DNA of 64,000 bases from Allorhizobium pseudoryzae (GTDB taxonomy: Bacteria > Pseudomonadota > Alphaproteobacteria > Rhizobiales > Rhizobiaceae): assembly GCF_011046245.1 (NCBI RefSeq), contig NZ_CP049241.1, positions 1,550,001 through 1,614,000 on the forward strand, given 5' to 3'. Of the stretch, positions 39,222 through 46,814 are shown in pieces. The notes under the pieces are model-generated. The model saw nothing but the letters and a program-made list of their open reading frames with translations, was not told where the DNA came from and searched no databases. Within the stretch, counting starts at the first letter, position 1. Each line of letters starts with the position of its first letter. The translations under genes and the position numbers were made by a program.

Positions 39222-39380
39222 TGCCACCCGCCCCGTTCATCGCTATGTAGCGCACCGCACCGCCATGGTGCCGACCAGATTGACCGGAGAGGTGGCTGAG
39301 TGGTCGAAAGCACCGCACTCGAAATGCGGCATACGGGCAACCGTATCGTGGGTTCGAATCCCACCCTCTCCGCCATCATG
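39222..39380 (+). repeat. Right copy of 159-bp direct repeat (island boundary)
   Basis: Identical to 29411-29569, including the entire tRNA-Ser gene. Together they mark the island ends. Confidence 0.95.
39286..39375 (+). tRNA. tRNA-Ser (anticodon CGA), copy 2
   Basis: Identical to the copy at 29475-29564 and equally complete, including the CCA end and 64 bp of identical upstream sequence that may carry the promoter. The 254 bp after it, up to the next gene end, show no further feature. Confidence 0.97.
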
Positions 39381-39629
39381 TCCCTTTGGGGTTCACGAGG
39401 TTCTGGACGAGATCTTGTAACCTGCATCAAGCTCTGAGTCTGCGCCGAGGCAGGCTGTGCCCGCGCTTGAGGCACTCGTTTCCCGTCCCCGCACGGCATG
39501 AACTTCCGCTGATCCGCGTGCCGTTGACCCTGAAAATTAGGTTCATATTTGGGACGGAGATCCGGACAGAAGAGCCTGTCTGGTTGGAAGTAGCTTCGGA
39601 GTGGCGAGCCGATCGATCTCGCTCTCACT

Positions 39630-40964
39630 TCAAGCCTCGATGATGACAATCTCAGGCTGGCCATCGACCTCCAGTCTCAGCCGTCCGCGCTCCATGCTGA
39701 TCAACCGGATCGGGCCACCTTTTTCTGCAAGCCGCCGTCGCAGGAGAATGAGGCGCGTTTCCAGATTGTCCTTGATATCGGGCAGCATCAGGCTTGCCTC
39801 GCGGCGAATCTCGCGGTTGCGGAATTCCTGTTTTCCCGATTTCAGGTACTCTTCGATCAGATGTTTGAGCAGGCGGCCTGGTACGCCGCGGATCAGGTAA
39901 TCGTCTCCAAGAAACAGCGACCCGTCACGGGGGTAAAAGCGCAGCTGAAACAGACCGGCCGTGGCAACGCGTTCCGGCGGATGGAGGGGCACAATCTCGC
40001 CCGCATGCGGACGGTCCCGATCCTGTTCAGCCAGCCTCAGGGCCTGGGCAAGCTGTGCGCCAATCAGGCTCAGCGCCTGCTCATCGCGGTGGCGAAAGGC
40101 GAAACGCGCCTCGGATTCGGCAAACAGAAGGCCGACCAGCCGTCCCTGGGCAATCATCGGGAGGGCGATCTGGCTGAAGGGAAGCGCAAGGGACGGAAGC
40201 GGGATGCTGCCAGGACCTTCCATTCCGGCCATGGAGCGGACCGCCTCGACATAGCGCCGGCCACGGCTAAGGTCGGTGATGCGCACGGTCTGCCGCGTCG
40301 CCGCAGCAATGCCGATGATACCGTCGCCAAAGTCCACTTCAGCACCAATGCCGAAGCGCTCATAGCCGATAGTCGCAATCGTGATCATGCGTTTTCCGCT
40401 GTCGTCCGGCACCAGCACCATCGCGTGGCGAATGCCGAACAGCCGGGCAAGGCCGTCAAGGGTGGTATCCAGCAGGCTCTCCGTATCACCGGCTTCAGCC
40501 AACATCCGCGAGAGCTGCGCCGTGGGTTCCATCAAATCCGGAGCCTTGAGCGCGGTTGCAGCCTCCAGCGGGTGAGGGGCTGGCACCGCCCGGCAGTCGC
40601 GCACGCGATATATGTCCGCAGCCTTCAGCCGCATGATTCCTGCCATGTTTTGCTCAAGGATTGAAAGATGTGCCGAGAGCCGCTCGAACAACGGCCCCTC
40701 GGTCTCAGAGCGCTCGAAGGTGAGATCCAAAATGTGCTGGGCACCGGTCAAGCCATCGACAACCATCACCGTCGCCAGCCCGTTTGCCGCCACATTAACG
40801 GCAGTTTTTGAAAGAAACTGGTTGGAGAGTGCCACGTGGGTATCATCAATGATGTGCACGTGGCTGAGATAGGAGACATTCGGCAGTCCATCCGCATCGG
40901 TCGTTGCGATGACCGAGGGAATGACGCCTTCAAAACTGTCGCGCAGGTGAGCAAGCGGGATCAC
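39630..40964 (-). CDS. PNPOx-like / GAF / winged-helix three-domain protein, predicted sensor-regulator
   Basis: 444 aa, GTG start overlapping the upstream stop (GTGA). Residues 1-115 resemble a split-barrel flavin/heme-binding PNPOx domain (VIATTDADGLPNVSYLS). Residues ~140-310 are a GAF domain (LLDTTLDGLARLFGIRHAMVLVPD; GIIGIAAATRQTVRITDL). The C-terminal ~105 residues resemble a PhoB/OmpR-type winged helix (LLKHLIEEYLKSG, NREIRREASLMLPDIKDNLE, LILLRRRLAEKGGPIRLI), including the D-N-L-x3-L-x-LRR-x-L DNA-binding helix pattern. This suggests a one-component regulator sensing redox, flavin or a small ligand. Domain calls are by eye; the winged-helix part is the least certain. Confidence 0.75.
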   Translation of the reverse strand: MIPLAHLRDSFEGVIPSVIATTDADGLPNVSYLSHVHIIDDTHVALSNQFLSKTAVNVAANGLATVMVVDGLTGAQHILDLTFERSETEGPLFERLSAHLSILEQNMAGIMRLKAADIYRVRDCRAVPAPHPLEAATALKAPDLMEPTAQLSRMLAEAGDTESLLDTTLDGLARLFGIRHAMVLVPDDSGKRMITIATIGYERFGIGAEVDFGDGIIGIAAATRQTVRITDLSRGRRYVEAVRSMAGMEGPGSIPLPSLALPFSQIALPMIAQGRLVGLLFAESEARFAFRHRDEQALSLIGAQLAQALRLAEQDRDRPHAGEIVPLHPPERVATAGLFQLRFYPRDGSLFLGDDYLIRGVPGRLLKHLIEEYLKSGKQEFRNREIRREASLMLPDIKDNLETRLILLRRRLAEKGGPIRLISMERGRLRLEVDGQPEIVIIEA

Positions 40965-41440
40965 GCAACAGCCTCCGTCGTCTGGAAACGTCGCCCGGCA
41001 CCTGGCCCCGGCGTCTGCTCGAAGATGTCGCTCGGGCGAAAGGTAATATGCCAGAGATCCCGATCACTCAGCGTGCTCGACAGTTGCAGGCGCGTGACGC
41101 CGAGCTGTGCCATCAGCGCGAGCTGTGTCTCTACATAGTGACGGCCCCAGGCGGTGGCTGCGTCGTCTGCCGGTCCGCTCGCGGTGATCTGGCCCTTGAT
41201 CTGGAAAGACCGGTAGTTGTCGGGCTGCACGAAGGTGGTGGCAATCGGTCGGCCGGGCAGGGCATGCTCTACAGCCAGCGGCCACTGGCTCTGCGACACC
41301 AGCACGTGAACGAGCCCGGAGGCGCGGTCGTGCCGTGCGCCAGAGCCGCGCCCGATCATCGGTCGATGACCCTCGTCGCGCGTCGCCACCAGGATCATGA
41401 CCTGCCCTTCAATGAACGCGGCGACCTCGGCTGCCAGCAC
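40961..41440 (-). CDS. PNPOx-like split-barrel protein
   Basis: 159 aa from GTG 41440, chosen because GGAGG lies 7 nt upstream; a TTG at 41455 would include that ribosome site in the coding region. AFIEGQVMILVATRDEGHRPMIGRGSG and PDNYRSFQIKGQI resemble pyridoxamine-phosphate-oxidase-like flavoproteins. Substrate unknown. Translationally coupled to the three-domain protein, so they probably act together. Confidence 0.7.
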   Translation of the reverse strand: MLAAEVAAFIEGQVMILVATRDEGHRPMIGRGSGARHDRASGLVHVLVSQSQWPLAVEHALPGRPIATTFVQPDNYRSFQIKGQITASGPADDAATAWGRHYVETQLALMAQLGVTRLQLSSTLSDRDLWHITFRPSDIFEQTPGPGAGRRFQTTEAVA

Positions 41441-41606
41441 TGCCCGTCCTCCCAAACCACGCTCGACGATAAAAGCTTAGGAAAGTCTTAGCAATCGGGG
41501 CGTGTGCTTAGGATGGATTTAGGAAGCTCCTCCTTTGGGCTTGGTTTATCCCGCTCCCATTCGCGCCGGATGAGGGTTCCGGCGGACTAACGAGAGGGAC
41601 AAGATC

Positions 41607-42317
41607 ATGACGCATACCCCCACTTCCATCACCGCGATCCCGGATTTGAACGGGCGCTTCGATCTCTACGGCGCCGTGCACAAGGGGCTGCGCAAGGCCG
41701 GTTGCGAACTTCTGGTTCGGCTCGGCTCAACGGATTTCGACCAAAGCGAAGACACCGAAGAGGTGCTGGCCTTGCTGCGCACCTATCTGACGCTCGCCGC
41801 CTCCCACGTATGCCATGAAGACGAGCACATTCACGCAGCCCTTGCCGCCCGCGGCGCTTCCACCGATACCGTCGATCACCAGCACGATGACCACCGCGAG
41901 GCCTTCGGTCAACTGGAAGCACTTGCCCGCGCGGTCGAAACGGCCTGGCCCATGCATCGCCGCGCCACCGGTCGCAAGCTCTACCTCGCCTTCGCCGCCT
42001 ATCTCGCCGAGGATTTGGCTCATATGCACGAGGAAGAAACGGTTACCGCCCGGGCCCTCTGGAACCGCTTTACCGATGACGAGCTTTCGGCGATCGAAAT
42101 GCGGATCGTCTCGTCGCTCTCGCCGGAGACGAATATGGCCTTCATGCGCATCATGATCCCGGCGATGAACCCGCTGGAACGCGCCGATATGCTCGGCGCA
42201 ATGCAAAAGCTTGCCCCGCCGGAAATCTTTGACGCGGTCATCGAATTTGCCGTCCGTCCCGCGCTCGACACCAAAGCCTTCGGCGATCTCGCCGGCCGGC
42301 TGAAACGCGCCGCTTAA
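41607..42317 (+). CDS. Hemerythrin HHE-domain protein
   Basis: 236 aa. Predicted diiron four-helix bundle: ligand histidines/acids in YGAVHKGLRK, ASHVCHEDEHIH (H-x3-E), DHQHDDHREAF and LAHMHEEETV. Members bind O2, NO or iron and act in stress responses. Divergent from the PNPOx pair across 166 bp, and followed 11 bp later by the YceI pseudogene. Confidence 0.88.
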   Translation: MTHTPTSITAIPDLNGRFDLYGAVHKGLRKAGCELLVRLGSTDFDQSEDTEEVLALLRTYLTLAASHVCHEDEHIHAALAARGASTDTVDHQHDDHREAFGQLEALARAVETAWPMHRRATGRKLYLAFAAYLAEDLAHMHEEETVTARALWNRFTDDELSAIEMRIVSSLSPETNMAFMRIMIPAMNPLERADMLGAMQKLAPPEIFDAVIEFAVRPALDTKAFGDLAGRLKRAA

Positions 42318-42328
42318 GGAGAAGAGCA

Positions 42329-42933
42329 ATGCAACGGCTCGCACTCGCTTTTTTTCTCCTTGCCCCGGTTTCGCCTGTTCTCGCCGCCCAGGAAGCCACT
42401 ACGCCGACCGGGGTCTATGTAACGGATCCTGCCCATACCAGCCTCACCTGGAAGATCAGCCATTTCGGCCTCTCCAACTACACCGCCCGCTTCACCGGGG
42501 TGGAGGCACGCCTCGACTGAATGCCGAGAAGCCGGAGACGTCGGACCTGACGGTGAAGGTCGATCCGCTCTCGGTGAAGAGGGATTTCCCCTTTCCTGAC
42601 GTCGAGGATTTCGACGGCAAGATCGGCCGCGGCGAGGATTTCCTCGCGGCAAAGCCGATCGCCTTCCAAACTCGGGCGATTACGATCACGGGGCAGGGGC
42701 GGGCAACCGTCACCGGTGACCTCACCTTCCGGGGCAAAACACATCCGACAAGCCTCGACGTGCACTTCAATGGCTCGGTCGCCGAACACCCAATGGACAA
42801 GAAGCCCCGCCTGGGCTTCTCAGCCACAGGCGTCGTCCATCGCACAGATTGGGGCCTCGGTATTGCCGTGCCCGCGCTCGGCGAAGATGTCGATCTGCTG
42901 ATCGAAGCGGAATTCGTCCCGCCCCAGCTCTAA
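42329..42933 (+). pseudogene. YceI-family periplasmic lipid-binding protein, frameshifted
   Basis: The first frame gives a signal peptide (LALAFFLLAPVSPVLAA) and the YceI start (YVTDPAHTSLTWKISHFGLSN), then TGA at 42518-42520 after VEARLD. Restoring one G at this point (TGG for TG-A) would continue WNAEKPETSDLTVKVDPLSV and onward in the second frame, through RGKTHPTSLDVHFNG, to FVPPQL at 42933. So the gene is broken by a single-base deletion, or it is a sequencing/assembly error. YceI proteins are isoprenoid-binding lipocalin-like proteins. Probably co-transcribed with the hemerythrin gene. Confidence 0.88.
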
Positions 42934-43160
42934 CCTATCCGCTGGTCAACTGTCGGCACGCCTTCTTCCCGCAGGAGAGACGATCCGTCCTGCGGGAAGA
43001 AAACCGGCTTCTTGATCGCGCACCGCTTTTACTGACCCCCTTCGAAAGTCATCAAGCTGCTGCCGGATGCGCGTCTGGCGAGGTATCGTGCATTGCCTCT
43101 CAACACATAACGGTTACACTCCGGATGGTGAGTGACGCAGAGCTTTGGGAGGAGCAAACC

Positions 43161-43532
43161 GTGAGACGGATGTGGCCAGATGAATATGCCGTTCTGCTGG
43201 ATGAGGCGGAGGAGGTGGAGCTTCATATCCAGCCGGTGGCTGAGGACGGTTATCCGCCGGAAAAGGCGATCCCGCGCAAGGGCTTGAAAGTTCGGCTGCG
43301 GCAGCAGGATTTTGAGAGCATCTGGCCGCTGGCGGAAGCCCGGTATCGCCTCGGCGGGCGGTTTTCGGGCAAGGCGATCACGCTGATTACCACCAATCCG
43401 CATTACCGCAGCTGGCATCCCTCCGATGGTGGCAGCGTGGAAAGCGTATCCGATAGCGGTAAGCACTACACGACGCGCTATGTGATCGTGCATTTCCTGC
43501 TGGATGATGTGCGCGAAACCGTCGAGGCGTAA
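43161..43532 (+). CDS. Hypothetical protein
   Basis: 123 aa from GTG 43161, preceded by a strong GGGAGGAG site 6 nt upstream; an in-frame ATG at 43125 would add 12 residues. Acidic soluble protein (MWPDEYAVLLDEAEEVELHI; YVIVHFLLDDVRETVEA) without motifs I can name. It is convergent with the DapA-like gene. Codon use matches the chromosome. Confidence 0.65.
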   Translation: MRRMWPDEYAVLLDEAEEVELHIQPVAEDGYPPEKAIPRKGLKVRLRQQDFESIWPLAEARYRLGGRFSGKAITLITTNPHYRSWHPSDGGSVESVSDSGKHYTTRYVIVHFLLDDVRETVEA

Positions 43533-43590
43533 GCTAGTCTCGTCTCTATCGGCCGGTCCGTGAAACCACAGACCGGCCAATCGAGATGGT

Positions 43591-44517
43591 TCAGAAGGCG
43601 GCCCGCTTGTCGCGTTGGGCCAGCCGGGCGATGAGGTAGTCCACTTCGGCGCGGGCCGTCTCTGAGAGCGCCAGGCCCGGTTTGCGCTGCGCATCCGAGG
43701 TGATGACGCCGCGGCGTTTCAGCACGTATTTGCGCACGGCAAGGCCGATGCCGAGCTGCTGTTCGTAGCGGATCAACGGCAGATGCGCGTCAAAGAGATC
43801 ATGCGCGGCGTCGCGCTTGCCGGCGGCAGAGAGATCGATGAGTTCGGTCAGCATATCGGGGAAACCGTAGCCGGTCATCGCCCCATCGGCACCGCGTTCC
43901 GGCTCGAAATCGAGGAACATGCCGCCATTGCCGCAGAGGATCGAGAAGGGCCGGAGATCGCCGGCCTTCTGCATTGCCCTGAGCTTCGAGATTTTCTCCA
44001 GCCCCGGCCAGTCCTCGTGCTTCAGCATCAGGCAGGAGGGGTGGTTGGAAATGATTTTTGCCACGACACCGACCGACATCACGACGTTGAGGGTCAGCGG
44101 GTAATCCTGCAGCACCCAGGGCACGTCGTCACCGACCGCCTCGATCGCCTGGCCGAAATAGGTGACGATCTGATCGTCGGTGCGCAACGAGGGTGTGGGC
44201 GCAATCATCACGCCGGCCGCGCCGAGATCCATCGCATCGCGGGCAAGCGAGCGCATGGCGGCAAAGCCCGGCGCCGACACGCCGACGATCACCGGAATGC
44301 GTGCGCGGGAAACGACCTGCTTGATGATCGCCCGGCTTTCAGCCGGCTCAAGCTTCGGCGCTTCCCCCATGATGCCGAGGATGGTGATGCCGCTGCAGCC
44401 GCTGTCCTGGTAGAAATCGGTCAGCCGGTCGATCGAGGCCGTGTCGAGCGACCCGTCCTGCAGGAAGGGGGTGGTGGCGATGGCATAAACGCCCCGGGAA
44501 CTGGTGGAGAATGTCAT
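43591..44517 (-). CDS. DapA/NAL-superfamily class I aldolase (dihydrodipicolinate synthase-like)
   Basis: 308 aa TIM barrel. Schiff-base Lys in LMLKHEDWPG near 166, Tyr in LQDYPLT near 139, and GITILGIMGEAPKL near 43, where the usual DapA GTTGE is altered to GIMGE. Not lysine-biosynthetic by context: it ends the hydantoin cluster, overlapping the flavin reductase gene by ATGA. It could act on a keto-acid product of the pathway; the substrate is not known. Confidence 0.88.
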   Translation of the reverse strand: MTFSTSSRGVYAIATTPFLQDGSLDTASIDRLTDFYQDSGCSGITILGIMGEAPKLEPAESRAIIKQVVSRARIPVIVGVSAPGFAAMRSLARDAMDLGAAGVMIAPTPSLRTDDQIVTYFGQAIEAVGDDVPWVLQDYPLTLNVVMSVGVVAKIISNHPSCLMLKHEDWPGLEKISKLRAMQKAGDLRPFSILCGNGGMFLDFEPERGADGAMTGYGFPDMLTELIDLSAAGKRDAAHDLFDAHLPLIRYEQQLGIGLAVRKYVLKRRGVITSDAQRKPGLALSETARAEVDYLIARLAQRDKRAAF

Positions 44518-45194
44518 GGTGTGTTGTCCTCACGCGCTTTTTCTTGTGCCGAGGCCTTAAGGCGCCGGTATTCGTCAACGGTCTGGGTCTTGATCTCGAA
44601 CTGGTCCTGCGTTCTGGTATAGAGCGCGCCGCCCAGGCGGCCAACGGCATCCATCAGTCCCTGGTCCACATAAAACGTCTTTTCATCGACTGCATCGCTG
44701 CGGATGAAGGCACCGACGACCTCGCCAATCACGATGTCGCGGGCGGGGCTGACCTTGAGCACCGTATGGAGCCGGCATTCGAGGGCCGCCGGGGCCGCCA
44801 CGATGCGCGGGCTCTTGACCATCCGGCCCGGCACGGTCGTCAGGCCAGCCTCCTGAAGTTCATCGACCTCGGGACCGAACTTGATGGCGCAGATTTCCAT
44901 CTGCCGCATCAGCGGCATATCGGCGATGTGCACGGTGAATTCGCCGGTCTCGGCAATGTTGCGGGCCGTGTCCTTCGGCCGTCCGTCCGGATGATGTTCG
45001 ATGCCGATCGCCAAAAGCGCCGGATCATGCGTCAACACATTGAAGAAGCTGAACGGACCGCCATTGGCGTGGCCATCTTGGCTGACGGTCGTCACGAGCG
45101 CGATCGGGCGGGGAATGACGGTGCCGATCAAAAGCTTGTAGCGCTCGCGTTCGGACAGCGCCTGAAAATCGAAATGGGTATGGGTCTCTGTCAT
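44514..45194 (-). CDS. Flavin reductase-like (FMN split-barrel) domain protein
   Basis: 226 aa. VIPRPIALVTTVSQDGHANGGPFSFFN near 26-52 and TGEFTVHI near 85 match the flavin reductase-like family, which binds FMN and often supplies reduced flavin to a monooxygenase. No partner oxygenase is adjacent. The ATG at 45194 lies 4 bp after the LysR stop codon region; the gene is in the same minus-strand series. Confidence 0.88.
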   Translation of the reverse strand: MTETHTHFDFQALSERERYKLLIGTVIPRPIALVTTVSQDGHANGGPFSFFNVLTHDPALLAIGIEHHPDGRPKDTARNIAETGEFTVHIADMPLMRQMEICAIKFGPEVDELQEAGLTTVPGRMVKSPRIVAAPAALECRLHTVLKVSPARDIVIGEVVGAFIRSDAVDEKTFYVDQGLMDAVGRLGGALYTRTQDQFEIKTQTVDEYRRLKASAQEKAREDNTP

Positions 45195-45198
45195 GGAT

Positions 45199-46143
45199 CT
45201 ACCGGGGGCCAAAGATCGTCTGCATGCCGCCGGCGGCAAAATCCGTCAACGCCTTGCGCATTTCCGATATGAAGGCATGCTGCAGCCTGGAGCGGGGAAT
45301 GCCCTTGCGGGTGATGAGGACCGCCGCCACTTCGATCGGCGGCAGGAAACCGCGTTCGATCACGCCAAGCCCGGCATTGAAGGCGGCCGTATAGGGATCG
45401 ATGACGGCAGAGCCGATGCCCGCGCTGGCAAGAACCGCTGCGGTGGCGCAGTAGCGCACCTCGACGCGGGGTTTGTAGGCCACACCATCGCGCTCGAAGG
45501 CGGCCCGCACCTTCTGGCCGAGGTTCGATTCGATCTCCAGCCCGACAAAGTCACCTTTCGCCAGCGTCTCCGCACTCACCGTGCTGCCGGACACCTTCTC
45601 CGTCTTCGGCAGGACGGCAACCATGTGCGTGCGCGCCAGAACCTCGACATTGACGGCGGGATGCCGTTCCAGTGCAAGGGCAAGGCCAAGATCGGCATGG
45701 CCGCTCTGCACGGCCTCTACCACGTGTTCCAGCCGCCGCACATCATAGGCAACGGAGACATCCTTGCGCTCCTTGAGGAACCGCCGCATGGCAAGCGGCG
45801 CAACCGTATGCCCAAGCGGCGGCGTCGAGATCACCCGCAGCCTTCCGGACACACCCTGGCGCATATCCTGCGCGCGCGATGCAAACCCTCTGAGGAGACC
45901 GAAGACAGGCTTGATATCCTCATGCAGGGCAACGGCCTCTTCCGTCGGCTGCAGGCGGCGATGCAGACGCTCGAACAGGGTCACACCCGTCTGGGCCTCC
46001 AGCTGCCGGATGCCGTTGGAGACGGCCGGCTGGGAGATCCCCAGCTGCTCGGCGGCCTCCACGGTCGTGCCGCAGCGCATGATCGCATCGAAGATCTCGA
46101 GAAGCCGAAGCGACACGTCGGGTTTTGTCGGTGAATCGGTCAT
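45199..46143 (-). CDS. LysR-family regulator inside the hydantoin cluster
   Basis: 314 aa. N-terminal HTH (LLEIFDAIMRCGTTVEAAEQLGIS, SNGIRQLEAQTGV) and LysR ligand domain (GRLRVISTPPLGHTVAPLAM near 98). The ATG at 46143 overlaps the racemase stop (ATGA), so it is co-translated with catabolic genes. It probably regulates the cluster from the 52.2-52.5 kb promoter; the inducer may be a hydantoin or carbamoyl amino acid. Confidence 0.92.
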   Translation of the reverse strand: MTDSPTKPDVSLRLLEIFDAIMRCGTTVEAAEQLGISQPAVSNGIRQLEAQTGVTLFERLHRRLQPTEEAVALHEDIKPVFGLLRGFASRAQDMRQGVSGRLRVISTPPLGHTVAPLAMRRFLKERKDVSVAYDVRRLEHVVEAVQSGHADLGLALALERHPAVNVEVLARTHMVAVLPKTEKVSGSTVSAETLAKGDFVGLEIESNLGQKVRAAFERDGVAYKPRVEVRYCATAAVLASAGIGSAVIDPYTAAFNAGLGVIERGFLPPIEVAAVLITRKGIPRSRLQHAFISEMRKALTDFAAGGMQTIFGPR

Positions 46144-46814
46144 GCGGCTCCCGTGACGAGGTTGCCGAAGGCCATGGCGACCGCCGCCTGGGTGGGATCG
46201 ATGACGGCACAGCCGACCTCTTCCTCCAGCCGCCGCCGATGACCGGACATGCCGGCACATCCCATCACAATGGCGCCAGCGCCAAGACCCTTCAGCTTCT
46301 GCGCCGCCTTCAAGAGAAGTCCGTAGCTTTCCTCGCCATGACCGCTCTCGGCAACGCTGACGGAACCCTCCAGCGCAACCTCGCCCGCCAGCCGCTGATC
46401 GACGCCGAGACGGCGCAGATTGCGCAGGTGGCGGGGAATGGAGGCTTCCGCAACGGCAATGACTCCGAACAGATCCGCCAGCGCCAGGGCCGACAGAACG
46501 CCGGCATCCTGGATGCCGTAGACAGGCCGGCTGGTGATCGAGCGGGCGAGATCGAGGCCCGGCTGCGAATAACAGGCAAGCACATAGGCCGCCGCATCCG
46601 GACGCGATTCGATCACCGCCGCGGTATGCAGCGCCGCCTCATCCACATGCCGTTGTGTCACGACACCGGGCGGCCCGTGCGCGATGGTCAGGCATTCGAT
46701 GACCGGGCCACCGGGAAAGGAAAAGCCGGAAAGCGCCGTCCGCAGCCCTTCGGTGACGGTTTCGGAACTGTTCGGGTTGATCACCAGGATGGTCGGGGGG
46801 ACGCTCTTCATCAT
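46140..46814 (-). CDS. hyuA: Hydantoin racemase (Asp/Glu racemase superfamily)
   Basis: 224 aa. Cofactor-independent racemase with the two catalytic Cys in VLACYSQPG near 81 and VMGCAGMSG near 183, plus ILVINPNSSETVT near the N-terminus. By family and context it racemises 5-substituted hydantoins so the D-hydantoinase can consume both enantiomers. Overlaps hydantoinase (ATGA). Confidence 0.88.
   Translation of the reverse strand: MMKSVPPTILVINPNSSETVTEGLRTALSGFSFPGGPVIECLTIAHGPPGVVTQRHVDEAALHTAAVIESRPDAAAYVLACYSQPGLDLARSITSRPVYGIQDAGVLSALALADLFGVIAVAEASIPRHLRNLRRLGVDQRLAGEVALEGSVSVAESGHGEESYGLLLKAAQKLKGLGAGAIVMGCAGMSGHRRRLEEEVGCAVIDPTQAAVAMAFGNLVTGAA

Larger units (their letters stand above)
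29570..39380. mobile_element. Integrated genomic island at tRNA-Ser(CGA)
   Basis: About 9.8 kb between two identical 159-bp repeats. It carries a tyrosine integrase, an AT-rich HEPN-like orphan, an IS21 element, a broken DNA methyltransferase and a helicase-nuclease. The clear base-composition change at the HEPN gene and the tRNA-end repeats show acquisition. No conjugation, replication or phage structural genes are visible, so it is either a small integrative defence element or a decayed larger one. Confidence 0.9.

Noticed and set aside
43591..44517. Assignment as lysine-biosynthetic dapA
   Set aside because: Altered GIMGE motif and placement in the hydantoin cluster argue for another substrate.
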